From contig JAEHOE010000007.1 of NCBI GenBank assembly GCA_016858145.1, forward strand, positions 434,001 to 498,000: DNA of 64,000 bases. Direction: 5' to 3'. The notes beneath the pieces are model-generated. The model searched no databases. It saw only the letters and a program-made list of their open reading frames with translations, and was not told where the DNA came from. The position numbers and the translations under genes are program-made. Below are positions 33,001-46,300 of this stretch, in pieces. This stretch comes from Edaphochlamys debaryana. Taxonomy: Eukaryota; Chlorophyta; Chlorophyceae; Chlamydomonadales. Numbering within the stretch: the stretch's first letter is position 1; the number at the start of each line of letters is the position of its first letter.

Positions 33001-36000
33001 CGGCTCCCGGCGTTCAGCGGCAGCTGCGGCTGCGACTGCAGACCTCCAACGCCGGCGGCTGGCGGCTGACGTGCGCCGCCGACGTGGCGGCGCTGGCGCA
33101 GCTGGCGGCGGCGCTGCGCGGCCCTGCTGCCGCCGTCGGCGGCGCCCGCGGCGGCGGCGGCTGGCGGCTGAGGCATCTGCAGCTGCACCTCGAGACGCCC
33201 TTCCTCACGGGTGGCTACGCCGGGTTGCAGCCCCCGCCGGCGGGTGTGGACCCTCTGGCGGCGTCGAGCCGCCGGTCACCGGACCTTGCGGACGTGCAGC
33301 TGAAGGGCCTAGCGGACGCCGTGGCGGGTGGGTGGCGGGGTGGGCGGGCTTGGGCGTAGGAGGGGCGGCTGCGGGGAGGCTGCTCCAGCAGGTGCAAGGG
33401 CATGGCAATAGGTCGAGGAGGCGTGCGTCCGTCGGCCGCCCCAACACCAACACCTCTCCTGGATCGGTCTTCTCTGTCGTCTGTTTGTGCACCCTCTCTG
33501 ATTATTGCTCTCCGTGCGCCGTCTCCCACAATGCGCCCCTCGCAGCCCTGGCTCCCCACCTGGAGCGGCTGGAGCTGTTCGGGGGCTCTCCGGCGCAGGC
33601 GGGGGAGGGGGCGGCCCCGCCCGCGGCGCCGCCCCTGGAGCTGCCGCACTCCTTTTGGGAGCACGTGCGGCGGCGCAGCGGCGGGGGCATGCCACGGCTG
33701 AGGCACCTGCTCCTGGCGGTGGGTGGCTGGGCTTGGGGAGGGGGAGGGGGAACGGTCTGGGTGTCATGGGGCAGAGAACGGTGACGGTGCGGGGGACGCA
33801 CGTTCACAAGCCCGGCCTCACTGCACCGCATCCTGGCAACCACGAATCGGGATCGGGCGGCCAACCCACGTCATCATCCCTGCCAAACCGCCCATTATGC
33901 CAGCCTTGCCCCTGCCCTCTTTCCCCAGCGTGGCCCCATCTAAGTCCCCGCCGACGCCCCCGCCCCATCCTCCCCCAGTCGCACCTCTCCCTCAGCCCCG
34001 ACTCCTGCGCGGCCCTGGCCTCCGCCTGCCCCGACCTCTCCTTCCTGGGACTCTGGCTGCACCACGCCCTGGACGACAACCACCTCAACGCCCTCTTCCA
34101 ACCGTCACAACCGAAACCGTCAACCACCTCAACCGCCTCAACCGACGCGCCAACCGCCAACGGCATCAACCGCCTGGCCGGCGGCGGCGGCGGCGGCATT
34201 TGCAGCCTGCGTGGCCTGGCGGTGGCGCGGCTGGACCTGACGGCGCCGCTGCTGTTCGCCGCCGCCGCGCCGCCGGAGCTGACGGCGCTCACCGTGTTCC
34301 ACACCGTAGAGGGAAGCAGGTACGTACGGCTGGCCGCTATTCCGCTGTTGTAACGTCTCGAACGGGCCGGTCGTGCTTGCTTCCTCCTCAGTCCCCAATC
34401 GTGCTCTACAGCCCCACCGCGCCCCACCGTCCTCCTCGTCCTCCTCCCCGCACCCGCCGGCCCCCGCAGGCCCCTCCACGCCACCTTCCCGCGCCTCACC
34501 GACGTGGCGGTCCGCGACTGGCCCGCGCACGCCGACCTGGCACCCCTGCTGGGGCTGCGGGGCCTGGCCCGGCTGACGCTGGTGCCCCACAGCGCCTACA
34601 GTGCGGCGGAGGGGGCCGCGGTGGCAGCCAACCTGGGGGTGCTGGGGCAGCTGACGGGCCTGCGGGTGGGTGGGTGGGTGGGGGGGTGGATGGGTGGGGT
34701 GTGGCCAGGGAAAAGAAGGGAAGGGAAAAGAAGGGAAGGGAGGCAGGCCTTGTTGGGGACGTCACGAGAGGTGTAGGGAATGGGAAGAAAGGATATGTAG
34801 TAGTGAGGGGAGGTGCTTGGTCGAGCAGGGGATGGGGTTAACACAGGGGGTGTCAGGAAGCAAGAGACGTGAGCGAGAATCTGCTCCCATGCCTGATGCG
34901 TCCTCTCACTCCCCTTCCTCCCCTCCCCTCCTCACCCCAGGAGCTGGAGCTGCTGAGGTTCCGCACTCTGGCGGGGACAGCTCGCACGCTGCAGGTAGGC
35001 ACGCAGGCTGCGGAGGGGCACCTGCACTCTCTTATGATCGGGTAACGTTGTCCTGCGACTAGGACTTCCTGGTCTTGTTCCTGCGCATTCGGTAACGTCT
35101 GCCTCCCATCTGGCCCTCGGCCCCGCGTGCAGACCTCTGCCGTGTTGCTGCCCCGCCTGCGCCGCCTCACACTCACCTGCGCCCCCGGCTTCAACCCCGC
35201 GCCGCCGCGCCGCCCGCCCGCGGCCGCCGGCTGGCGGGGCACCCAGGCCCGCCTGTTCGACGGACTGACCAGCCTCGAGGTAAGAGGGTGCCACCCACGC
35301 CTCACCGCATATTTGAGGTTTCTCCTGTGGGCCTGGGGTCATCACGGCTCAACCTCAAACGCTGCGTCCGCCCCCACAGGAGCTGGTGATCGATGCGGGC
35401 TGGGCGGACTGGGACGCGGTGCTGACCCTCGCCTCCGCCGCCCACACGCTGCCCCGCCTGCGCGCCGCCACGCTGCGCCGCTGCGCCCGCGTGTCCCCCC
35501 GCGGCGTCAAGTACCTGCTGCGGGCGCTGCAGCCCCCGGCACCGCCGGCCCCCCCGCCGGCCCCAGCGCTCGGCGCTGCGGCACGCGCCGCGGCCCCAAC
35601 CCCAACACCTGGCGTTGCAGTTAGGCCGGTTGCTGGGGCAGGGGCTGGCGCTGTGGGCTCGGTAGCGGCAGCGGCAGACTCGCAGGGTCGAGAGCGGGGT
35701 CCGGAGCGGGGGCAGCAGGGCGTGGGGCCGTGGTTCGTGCTGCTCCTGGATCGGTGCCGTGGGGTGGGGGTGGATGGGGGCCTGGAGGGGCTGCCGGCGG
35801 CGCTGCGGATCAAGGGAGTGGAGGTGCAGGTGCTGGGGGAGGAGGCGGGGGGCGGGAGCGGGGGGGCTGGGCTGGGGCTGGGGCCGGGGGACGGGGTCCG
35901 CATGGGCTTAAGGCCAGCGGTAAGGGAGCCGGAGGCGGCGGAGGGGCGTGGGGCGGGAGGGGCGGGAGCGGAGGTGAGGGTGGGTGAAGGGCGTGGCCTG

Positions 36001-36159
36001 GTGGTTGGGGGTGGGGGCGAAGGGGGCCAGCAGAGCCGGGGGGTGCCGGGTGTGGAGGCGCGGGGGAGGGGCCGGGGCAGGGTCGGGTTGTTGGGACGGT
36101 GGCTGCGGCGGGCTGCGGCGGTGGCGGGGGTGGGGTCGTGCCTGGGTGTTAGGGGCTGA
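30045..36159 (+). CDS. Giant F-box protein with LRR-like C-terminal part
   Basis: Seven exons (30045-33327, 33546-33718, 33979-34319, 34470-34665, 34941-34994, 35133-35279, 35380-36159) encode 1657 residues. The F-box is at about 37-80 (CLPEHLLSRIATHLPPGSKR, then LRLVCRATR). Repeated leucine-rich segments follow the low-complexity middle: LRHLQLHLETPFL, LAPHLERLELFGG, LSFLGLWLHHALDDN, LRGLARLTLVPHSAY, LELLRFRTLAGTA, LPRLRRLTLTCAPGF and LRAATLRRCARVSPRG. This is the F-box/LRR plan of SCF ubiquitin-ligase substrate receptors. Exon 1 alone encodes about 1094 residues, mostly Ala/Ser/Pro/Gly with a duplicated block (MPPSVAAAIAAAA twice). The start is the ATG just before the conserved part; an in-frame non-ATG extension upstream was rejected. 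Confidence 0.75.
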
Positions 36160-37154
36160 CGCCGCACGGTTGTGTGTGTTGGACGCATGCCCATGCCCAT
36201 GCACATGCTTTGGATGGTGACGCTGGGTGCGACCAAGCTTTGACGTGTGACTGCGACCTCATGAACCAAGAGCCTCCCGACATAGGGCCCGTGCTCGATG
36301 GAGGTGCGGGCGTTGTATTTATGCGATGGTTACAGCAGGAACCGCCTCCAGAAGGGGAGGGGTTGAGCGAGAGCGCCACCTACTGGGTGTGCCACCTGCA
36401 CACCGACACCCATGCAACGTGGCAAACTTTCGGTCGTCACGCCACGTCGCTAGGGTCGCTAGAACCCCCCTCATCATTCTACCGCCGTGTCTTTATTCAT
36501 CGTCAATCATGTAAGGTCAGGCCGACTCCTGCCCTTGTGCCCCCCGAGTCCCAACACGCCACCAGGGGAGGGCCCCACCACGCACGCCAGCATTCCGGGC
36601 TGTCCGCGCCCCAACTCGACATGTACCAGCCCTGAACCGAGCATCCGCCACGCACCCCTTTCAGCCCACCGGTACCGGTAACTCCCGACGGCGGTAGTGT
36701 GTTTCCCCAGCCGACAGCGCGAGCCCAGCACCCTTGTAATCCTGAATCATCCTCTCACCACCCAAACCCAGCTCGTGTCCCCGTTCACCGCAACCAGCAA
36801 CTGCTCAGACCTGGACGCCAGCGACCCCTTGCTCGAGGAAGCCCAGGTCGGACCTCGTCTCTGATAGGTTCGAGCTGATAACCCCAGCGCCCAGCCACCA
36901 GCTGCCTCCCTAACACCAAAACGGCCACCACACTTCCACTGGCCACGCTCCGGTGGCCACGCTTCGGCCACTCCCTCCGACCCACATCGGCACTCGGCAG
37001 GGTCCCTGCAGTGACCAGCGCTTGCCGCCTCACCCCGTCCCAACTCATGCTCCAAGCCGCAGGCTTGTGGTCCCACGCAAACCACCCCTAGGAGGGCGTT
37101 ACGGGATATAGCCACGCTTCTTGTTTGCTAAGCGAGCGCCGGCGCCCACGTCTC
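36160..37154. other. Convergent intergenic region
   Basis: Holds the 3' ends of the F-box gene and the BolA gene. No coding support. The F-box TGTAA lies at 36735. Confidence 0.45.
36735..36739 (+). terminator. TGTAA polyadenylation signal (F-box gene)
   Basis: TGTAA on the plus strand 576 bases past the F-box gene stop. Confidence 0.45.
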
Positions 37155-38223
37155 CTAGGAGGGCGGTGGCGCCGCCGCCGCCGCCGCCGCCTGTGCCGGC
37201 GTCCAGCTCTTCTTGATGGACAGTGCGTGTATGGACGCCATCTCCCCCTTGAGCGCCTCGTTAACCTGGGGGATGGGAACCGCATGTATTGGTGTGGGTG
37301 CCGGGGAGCAAGGGAGCGGGGGGTGAGGGTGAGCGCCGCTGCTTGATGCAGGGCGGGGGGGAGGAGGGCGGTGGGGGGCGTGGTGTGGGGAAGGGGTGAG
37401 GGCAGGGCCGAGTGCACAAGCGTACGTCCCGGCAGTGCGGTAACACAGGGGAGCGCTTCCAGGGCCTCACCATGCGATGCCTCTGGATGAGGGTCTTGCC
37501 CTCGAACTGGACGGACACGATTGACACCTCGAAGGCCGCCCCGCAGCTGTGGATGGAGAGGGCGTGCGGGGGCCGAGAGGCGGGGGCGGACAACCGGCTG
37601 AGACACGACCAGCGGCCTGGCGGGTGCCGAGCGAACAGCTGTGCACTGCCAGCCTGGTGGTCAGGCGGTCCCGTGCTTGGGCTGAGGCAGATGCTGCAAC
37701 CCCCCGAAGAGAACACGCGGCAGCAAGGACATGGGAACGCAGCTACGCACGGGGGGTGGGGCGGCGGGGGCCGGGGGCGGGAGGCTGTGTCGGGGGCACG
37801 GGCACCCCCGGGCCACAACCTTGTGACGATCGATTCGCGCTCTACGAAGGCCTTAGACCCAAGCGCCTTCACCCAGCCCCAAGCTGGCTGGCCGACACGG
37901 GCTGTTCCGTGGCGGGGCTGTTGTAAGGTGCTGGACATCCTCCCTTGGCCCCCACCCCTCCCTTGCTGGGCCCCCCCCGTCCGGCTCCGTTGCCCCAGGG
38001 CGTACCCTCCTGACGTGTCTACGACATCCTGCGGACAGCGGGAAACGGGCTGGGGTCTGGACACGAGCGGGCATTACGGGTGGGACAACGGAGCCCTCGG
38101 GTCCATTGGGAAGGCCACAGCTAGTGAATGCCCAAACTTCGGTCCCGACCTCACCACGTTCTCCGCTGCCAGAGCCGCTATAAGCTTCTGCTTAAGGTCA
38201 TCAGCAGTCACCGTCGCTGCCAT
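37155..38223 (-). CDS. BOLA2: BolA2 family protein (glutaredoxin partner, Fe-S handling)
   Basis: Four exons (38223-38155, 38028-38006, 37546-37471, 37265-37155) encode 92 residues. The protein starts MAATVTADDLKQKLIAAL; the BolA fold follows with VVDTSGGCGAAFEVSIVSV, FEGKTLIQRHRM, VNEALKGEMASIHALSIKK and SWTPAQ. The loop Cys (GGC) and the invariant His of QRHR are the Fe-S ligands shared with monothiol glutaredoxins. The absence of a transit peptide and the QRHRMVN/IHAL/TP pattern point to the cytosolic BOLA2 class. A short alanine run (GCG repeat) precedes the C-terminus. Exon 2 is only 23 bases; both of its junctions keep frame. Confidence 0.92.
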
Positions 38224-39188
38224 GCTGCCTGTGCAACTACTGCGAGCTTCGTGTGTTGGCGGGATGGCAAATCGAGTTCAAGTGGGCTTGAGAGCGTATG
38301 TATCTATCCTGTAAAGCTGCAGGTGAGTTGTATTTGTTGCCGGTTTGTAGTCTGTCCGGCGACATGGCACGCATCGCCGCGCGCAGCCGCAACCCGCTGA
38401 CACCCCCCTCTCCCGCCACGCCCCCGACCTCTGGTCGCCGTTGTAACGACCCCGACCAGACGCCGCCCCGCCCTACGTCTTCCACTGCACGTCTCGTCCA
38501 GGCGCAAATCTACGTCTGCGGCCCACGGGCGATGAACAGGATGGACCATTGGAGCGACCGCATTTCGCGCATGGCGAGGGGCCGTGAAAAACTGTGCGTG
38601 CTTACGTCGATCGCCCTCCTCATCTTTACATTTTGCCCTATTATCCCTGTACGTGGCCGCGTAGGTCTTCAGACCACCAGCGTCAGATATCCCCCGGCAC
38701 CCAACGCCCCTAGGGCCCCAGCACCTTTCCTCGCGCTCTGCAACCTTGTGTTGCGTGCATCACCAGTGCCGCCGCAGCCTTGCAGAGCGTCAGATCAGAG
38801 CCGGGCATCAAATGGCCTCAGCATCTCTGTTCAAGGTCTTGCCAAGGTCTGCACCCTCCCGTCCATCGATCTGCATAACGTCATGCATACAACTTGTCCC
38901 CTCGACCCAGCAAATGCTAACCTGCTCCACCCCATGTGTGCATGCATTAGCGTACGCGTTCCCTGCACGCATTGAGCTTCTTGATGCGCCTCTTCTGCAC
39001 TCCCCTGTGAGCCTGGCTACTGCGGTAGCGCCGCAAGCCTGCATGTTACCCAAATGTGGGTCCTGTGCCCCCAGGCACGGTAGCTCCTAAAGCTCCTGTC
39101 AACCCGAGCGCAGTCCAGAACCCTTCAATGAATGATGATATGCCCTGCTGGCATGCGACGCGTGTTCGTGCCCCTGCCCGCGGATCCC
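38224..39188. other. Intergenic: BolA2 promoter and MYND-gene 3' UTR
   Basis: No supported gene. It contains the MYND gene's likely poly(A) signal at 38626-38630 (minus). Confidence 0.45.
38626..38630 (-). terminator. TGTAA polyadenylation signal (MYND gene)
   Basis: TGTAA on the minus strand about 560 bases past the MYND gene stop. Confidence 0.4.
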
Positions 39189-42100
39189 CTACACCCCCTT
39201 GGCGCCATCCCCGCACGCCGCCTTGTGCCCCGCGCGCCAGTGCTCCTTCTGGCACTCGCGGCAGCAGTACTCCACCCGCCCGCAGCCCCCGCACTTCTGC
39301 AGCCGCACCCCGGCCTCGCTGTCACCATCCAGGCTGGTGCAGGCGGGGTTGGCGCAGGTGGGAAGCGCCGAGCGGGCTTGCGAGGGGCGTATGTCTGTCA
39401 GCATGGCAGCCGCTGCCTTCACCTCGCCCCCGCCGGCCTTCCGGCCAACGAGGAAGGTCGTGCCACCCTCCAGGGCTTTGGCCAGGGCCTCAACCCGCGC
39501 TGCCGCCGCCCACGAGCCCCCGCATTGCTGTACCTGCCAAATCAGCAGCTTTAGAGCCTCCGGCCGCCAGGGAAAAGCGCTCGGGCCCACGTTGCCACCG
39601 CCACCATTACTTGGACCGGGGCCGGCACCGTCGCCGTCCGCGCTTGCCGCCAGCCGCACTTCCTCAGGCAGCGCCGCCGCCACGGTACAGCACGCCTCCG
39701 CCAGTCCGTCCATGACCGCCGCCGACTCCCACGCGAGGCCCCACGTGGTCGCCGACCGCTCGCCTACCTCCTCCAGGATGCAGAGCATGGCTCCCAGGAG
39801 AGGCACCGCCGCCAGATCGCGCTCCAGAAAGAGCCGCCACTCCGCCGCGACGGCGGCTTTGCTAGGCGAGGCCGCCATCGTTGTCGAGGGAAGAGCCGTG
39901 GCTACAGCCGTGAGCGCGAACACTCGGACCCAGTCCAGGAGGGGAGGGGCGAAAGCCAGGGCTGCCACCGTCATTACCTCCATGCCCCGAACGGCGTCGC
40001 CCTCGCCCTCGTCGTCCACCGTAGCATCGTCACCGTCAATGCCGTTCGCCGCTGCCGCTTCCGCTGCTTGCAACCCCGCCGCCGCCGCGTCGCGCAACAG
40101 GCGCGACAGCTCGGGCAGGAGCCGAACGGGGGTGAAGGCCAGCTCCTCCGGATCGCCCCAGTACGGCAGCGAGATCAGCGTCTGCGGCAGTACGTCGTAC
40201 GCGATCTGCCAGCACGGCAGTCGGTCGTGCAGCTTACCGCAGAAGCGGCTGCGGCCCAGGGCGAGCTTGGTCCAGCGCAGGCGCTTTGCAACGCTTGCGA
40301 TGAGGGACAGGCTTTCCGCTGTGTAGCCGCCCAGGCGGGGTGTGCTAAGCCACACGGCGCTGCCCGCCCGCCGCAGGAGGTCCTCCAGGAGCAGGGCCTC
40401 GGGCCCTGAACCAGGTGGGGGTACACGGGGCCGTGACAGCGAGAACGTGTGAGCGCAAGGCGTGGTCACTGACAGATTGCAGGCTCTCAGCTGTACGGCT
40501 GTGACGGACTGCCGTATCTGTGTTGTAGTACCGGTTGCTTTGTGTGTGACCATGTGGCTAATACGCCCACGGCTGCGGGGGCTCCAACGTACATCAGTGG
40601 AGCCCAGGGCCAGGAGTAACAGGGCTGGCCTCACCTGTCGTTGCCTGGCCGGAGCGCCGCAGCAGCCGCTCCACGCCCTGTAGGACGCCCCCCTCCAGGG
40701 CGGCGTTGAGAGCGGCCGTGGACCTCGGCCCTGCACCGGGGTCAGGCACGCGGCCGTGAAGCCAAAAGGCGAACGTAAGCCTTGCGAAAGAGGTTCTCCT
40801 CCATTGTGCCCCCAGCCGCAGCCTCAGCCACAGGCCCCGCCCCGCCCTTGGCCGTTGCTTAAGCGACTCAGCTTCCTAGAGCGACGAACGAGCCCGGAGC
40901 GCCCAGACCCCAGGCCGCGCCTCACCCGTGGAGAGGTAATGGAAGAGCTGATGGAGACAGACGTACAGGGTGTCCCGCCGTTCGGACGCGTCTTGCAGCG
41001 GCACCGTCGCCAGGAGCCCCAGGGCCAGGCGCCAGCAGCCCACCGCCTCCCACTGGTACGCGGCCCCGGCCTCCGTCGCCCTCTGCACCCACACCACCAC
41101 GCAGGCTAGCGCCTCCACGCCGATCCGCACGGCGCTCTTGCTGTCCAGCACCGCCCGAACCTCCCGCTCTGCGCCGAGCTCGTCCTCCACACGGACCACC
41201 GCCGCCAGACCGCTCCTCGGCACCGTCCCCGCAGCCCGGTCGGCCGCCGCTCGGAGGCTGGCCAGGGCCAGACGCCCGACGCGGAGGAGAAGGGCCACGG
41301 CTGCGGTGCGGCGGAAGCAGGGGTCGGGGCAGACTCGGTCCACCTTGACCGCAGCCACGATGGCCTGCAGGGCGTCGGAGGCCCCCTCGAGGCGCCCTCC
41401 GGCCTTGCAGGGCGGCAGGAGGGGCACCCGCAGGCCGTAGAAGCCGCCTCCGTCTGCCGCGTGAAGGGTCTGGAGTCCCAGGGCGACCACGGCGTAGCGA
41501 GCCCAGCGGCCTAGCAGCGGGAAGGGCAGCGGCGGCTCCGGGCTGTCCGCACCCTCCCCCGCGTCGGCTCCAGCGTCGGGACCGGGAGGAACCGCGGGGC
41601 CGCGGTCGGGCCTGCAGGATTCCAGCTGGGACGCAGCCACTTGGAACACGTCCAGTTGTACGGCGGCCAGGAGCTGCGTGATGGCTGCCTCCGCGTCGCG
41701 AGCTTCGCCGGCCTGCGGCGTTGGGCGCTTGGTGCCTGGCAGGAGCAGCAGCAACCGGAAGGCGTGATCGAGGATGCGGCTTTCCAGGATGGCTGTGCCA
41801 ATCGCTGTCGAGCGCGCGTTGTCTTCGAGCGCCCGGGCACAGTCGACGAGGGCGGACACGAGGCCAGCCACGCTCTTGAGCAGGTACGACGCGTTCTGGC
41901 GCCGCATCCACATGTTCTCCTGCGTCTGTGGAGCTGACGGCCCCGCGCCGGAAGCGGTGGATGCGGCGCCAGGCTGGGCCGGGTGCGGGCGCGGGTCGAG
42001 GTTTAGCGAGGCGGATGCGGCCGCCACTTGGCGAGCGAGGGCGTGCAGCACCTGCACCGGAGGGGCCGGGTCCATGGCGACCTAGATGAGCGGTGTGGTG

Positions 42101-42759
42101 GGGTGTCGCGAAACAAGCTGCTGGCGGGTGCTGGCGTTGCCCGCGACCGTGCGGCCGGTCAGAGAGCCACATGCAGCTCTCAACCTCTAGCGCCCCCTCG
42201 CCCGCAGCCCCGCCCCCGCCACAGCCGCAGGAGAGGCCCCAACAGCTTCGCAGGCGCGAGCACTGCAGCGCACCTGAGTCCGCAGCAGCGTGCTGACGAA
42301 CTCCGCCAGCGCCGTCGCAGCAGCCGTGGCTTTGGCCTGCTCAGCGGCCGTCGCAGTGGGAGGGAGGTCTGGCGGCGAGGACAGGGCCTCGATCAAGACC
42401 CCGACGATGTGGACCGCCAGTGATCCCAGCTTGTAGCGCAACATCTCCGGCGAGCCCGCCCGTGCGTCAGCGGGGTAGGCGAAGCGCACCGCCGCCACGG
42501 TAATTTGCTGCAGAGCTGTCCTCACGCCTGCTGCGTTGAAGACCGCGAGCGCCTGCGCGTAGGTGCGGCATCGCCCCAGCGGCGACAGGTCCTCCAGTTG
42601 CTTTGACACTTGCCCCAGCGAGAGGGTGCGCTTCCCTTCGACGTCAGAGATGAGCTGCTTTGCCATGGCCGGCAGCGCATCCAGCGACTGTTTGAATGGT
42701 GCGAGGACTGCATCGGGTTCGGCCCGAGCCCGCGCCAGGCGGGCCCCGGCTCGTGGCAT
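39189..42759 (-). CDS. Large MYND zinc-finger protein
   Basis: Four exons (42759-42274, 42081-40926, 40730-40635, 40405-39189) encode 984 residues. Nearly the whole protein is a helical, Ala/Leu-rich scaffold (for example APFKQSLDALPAMAKQLI, NASYLLKSVAGLVSALVDCA, DTLYVCLHQLFHYLSTG). The C-terminus carries a MYND finger: CANPACTSLDG, then LQKCGGCGRVEYCCRECQ, then HWRAGHKAAC. MYND fingers bind proline-containing peptides. Proteins with a long helical body and a terminal MYND finger form large families in volvocine algae (established at family level; function unknown). A possible ARM-like fold is inference. Start: ATG opening MPRAGARLARARAEPDAVLA; no better upstream start is seen. Confidence 0.8.
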
Positions 42760-43387
42760 ATCGCTTCCGAGATTGCTGAGCTTGCTGAGATTGCGCTATG
42801 TTCTTACGCGAAGGTCAGAGACCTGAACGACATGAAGGCTGCGTCCTGGTTTGTAGCGATCAAAAGTTACTATCAGCATACCAGTATTTGGTGAAAAAGT
42901 CGGGGGAACTGTGCTTTCAAGGAGCGCCCGTCCTGCCGGCGGGGCCTGCCGTGGCACACGGTCAGTACCCGCACCCCACCCGCTGAGCCCTCTGCCGTGC
43001 CGACGGTCTCGACATACTTTGGCGCCAACGTTGGCACAAGCCCTCGAACTCCGTCCGTGAGTTACAAGTGCTGAAGGCGCGGCCAGCCGACCCCCACATG
43101 GGACTACACCGTCGAACCCAAGTGAGGGCTGCGAAACAGCGAACACGGCCACCCTCGCCCCCTCGTCGTTTCCTTCGACAGCCCGCCGCGCTTCAGCCCA
43201 GTCATCACAGTTCGGGTCAGATGGGGCGCCCCGCGCTTCTAGCACCCCACCAGCTCACGCCCTCCATGCAGACACTCGCACCTTGCGCTTCCGATTCTGC
43301 TCACCACCAACCCCGCCACCATCTTCCCGTGCATCCGCCGCTTGCCCCTCAACCTCCCCGCGCCATCGTGGCTGACCGGAGGTGCGG
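42760..43387. other. Intergenic: MYND-gene promoter and CCDC81-like 3' UTR
   Basis: No coding support; AT-richer just after 42760. Confidence 0.45.
43062..43066 (-). terminator. TGTAA polyadenylation signal (CCDC81-like gene)
   Basis: TGTAA on the minus strand about 322 bases past the stop at 43388. Confidence 0.5.
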
Positions 43388-46300
43388 TCACCCAGGCCTG
43401 CTGGGCCGGCGAGCCGACGACGGCCTCGACCCCGCCCGCTGCTGGCTCACGGCGCTAGGCGGGCGCTTGTCGTGCCCCTGGCCCGTGGGTGCGTAGGGCC
43501 ACTGCGACTCCGCGGCGGCGATGTTCTGTAGCACACTCTCCTTCTCGCGAATCTGGGTCGGGGGTGGGGTCGAGGGTCAGGGCGAGGGGTGGGCAGCGTT
43601 GATCGCCATGGTCACCGGGGGGCACCCCGGCCAAGTCCTGTACACCTTGCGCGACGCGTTGCTGCGGTTTGCGCAGCCCGGAAATGGGCAACCGCGAGGA
43701 CTGTGGAGGGCACGCGGCGGCAGGTCCGGCACACGCACCACCGCGAGCCGCTGGCAACCAGCCGCACCTGCTCAGAGTAGTTCTTCTGCAACGCGTACGC
43801 CAGCTCGTTGCGCTTGCGCTGCCGCAGCACGGGATCCGGCTCGTTGATGATGTCGTACCTGTCAGATGAAGAGGTTGCCGTACAGGTCAATGCGATGTCG
43901 GGAAGGGTCTGCATTCCCGCCTAACAAATAATCGCAATCCCTGGGCCCGTTAAGCCCCGAACCCTGTGTCATAGTGAATGGCCTAGCAGCGCAGGCCCTG
44001 CCCAAAGCCAGAGCGAACACGCAGACTACAGCCGGTAAACTCACTGTGAGATGGGAGGCACGGGGGAGGCGGACGGGGCGGCTGTCGAGCCGGGACGGCT
44101 CTGTCGCGGCTGCGGCGACGGCTGCGGCTGCTGCTGCCCCGGCGTCCGCATCCGCTGCTGCTGCTGCTGAAGCTGCTGTTGCGAGGGCGTGGACTGCCGC
44201 TGCCCCGGCGTCATGGTCCAGGGCTGCGGCGTGGGGGGTTGCGGCTGGTAGAAGTGGGACGGCAGGCCGGGCACCGCCACGGCCCGGGGCGAGGGGTAGG
44301 CCGAGGGCGCCTCGTGGGAGAGGTTCATGATCTGCGGCTGCGGCCCGGGCGATCCGCGCCGCCGCGGAGGGCCCACGACGGGCTGCAAGGCACAGCGAGG
44401 TACGTATGAGTGCACTGCAAACCTATGCCCAGCTCCAGACTACCCACCCGTGTTCCCTGCCCTTCCAGACTCCCTGAGCGCAACACCCTGACTCGCCTCC
44501 ACACGCCACCCCAGGGACCATTTAAGCCGAAGCCGCAACCCAGGTTTCCTTTCCAGACCCCCCACGCGCCGCACCTGCGGCGTGTGCTGGCTGTAGGGCG
44601 GGCCGTCCTGCTGCCCCAGCTCTCGCGCCACCTCGGCGGGGCTGGGCGAGCCCGCCTCCGAGGCGTGGCGCATGGCCTGGAACTCCCGGCGGTTGAGCTG
44701 CTCCTCCCCCACCTTGGGGGTCACCACTCGGTGCTTGTAGTCCCGCCCGCGGGCCTGCAGACGAAGGGAGGCCACAATCAGCGCATGCTAATTCGAACCT
44801 TCACGGTACGCTCTACCCTCAAGGCAGAGCGGACCAGAGTCCTGGAGCCTGCTCCCACGTCCCACCCCAGGCCGCCGCGTGTCAACAGCTCTTGGCAGCG
44901 CGCCAGATTAGGCCCGCACAGCCTGAGCTCCTCACCTGCTCTATCTGCCCGAAGTGCACACGGTTGAAGTTGTCGTACGCCAGGCGCGAGCGCGGCGACA
45001 GCGCGTTCTGGTAGTAGTGCGTGGGGGCGCCCGCCAGCTCCTCCACCAGCGGGTCCTCGGTTGGGCCCGGCGCGGGCAGGCCCGGGCCCGGGCCGTACGG
45101 GCTCTGGCCGTACGGGCTCTGCTGCTGGTAACCCATGGGCGAGAAGCCGTACTGCTGCTGCTGTTGTTGCTGGGCCTGGGGCTGCTGTTGTTGGGGCGAG
45201 TAGCTGGCCCAGGGTGGGTTGGACCCCTGCTGCTGCCGTTGTTGCTGCTGCTGCTGCTGTTGCGGCGGGTAGGCGCTCTGGGGCGGCTGGCTCGACTGCC
45301 CAGTCTGCGGCGGCGGCCAGGCCTGCTGCACGCCCCCAGGCGTGAAGGCCATGCCGGGAGTCTGCGGCAGCGCCAGCGGCGGCGGCGGGTACTGGCCCTG
45401 GGGCGAGAAGGTGATCTGCAGGAGAGCGGGAAGTCGTGTTCGCATGGGCTCAAACACCGAGTGAAGGTCTCAGCAGACACTGCGTTGAGATCAGCCACCT
45501 GCTGACCCCTGCGCCTCCCGACCTCCTGGCCCCGGTCCCCACCTCGGGCTCCTCCTCGCCGTCGGACGGCAGCTGCCACCGCTGGCCCAGCTCGTCCTCC
45601 TGCGCCGCCTGCCACTGCAGCCGCTGCGCCTGCGCCGCGGCCGCCCGGGGGCTCTCGATCCGCACCTCCACCAGCCGCTTGGGGGACTGCACCAGCTGCG
45701 GCGGCGGCTCCTGCGGGAAGCGCATGACGTACAGTGACACGCGCTCACGACAGGCACGCAGAACGCTACCGCACACCGGCGTAGACTGAGCGGCACGGCT
45801 GCTGTCGGGGTATGCCCATCGGGGAAAAGAACGCAGGGGTAGTAAGTGAGAAGGCAGGGCATATGCTGTGTGGGCTCACCCGTGGCTCCACGTCTCCGAT
45901 GCAGGCCTCAAGTTGGTCCAGGAAGGGCTTGTACAGAATGTGCTTGCCGGTCTTGCCTGCAGCGGAGCGGAGGCACGCGAGAGGAAGTGGGCAGACCGAC
46001 GAGCGGTGGCGGAGCAGGGCACGCGGCGGAGGGCGTTGGGCAGCCTGGCAACGACAGCGCTCTCGGAAAGGGAGTATCGGTATGGAAGCGGTGGGCACCC
46101 TTCCATGACCACGGACGAGGTGCAGTCAACCAACCGGACTGGTGAGGTCCCCGCACCCACCGAACGTGTGGGTGGCCAGCAGCTCCAGCACCGTGGCTGC
46201 GGCCAGGTGCCGCAGCGCGCTCCGCACCTCGGAGTGGAGCCACTGCTCCAGCTGCAGCCGAGGCACGCAGCCCGAGCCGATCCTGCAGGCACGCAACGGC

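Noticed and set aside
44936..45415. Polyglutamine exon considered as a separate Gln-rich regulator gene
   Set aside because: Both splice junctions join it in phase to the CCDC81-like exons on either side.
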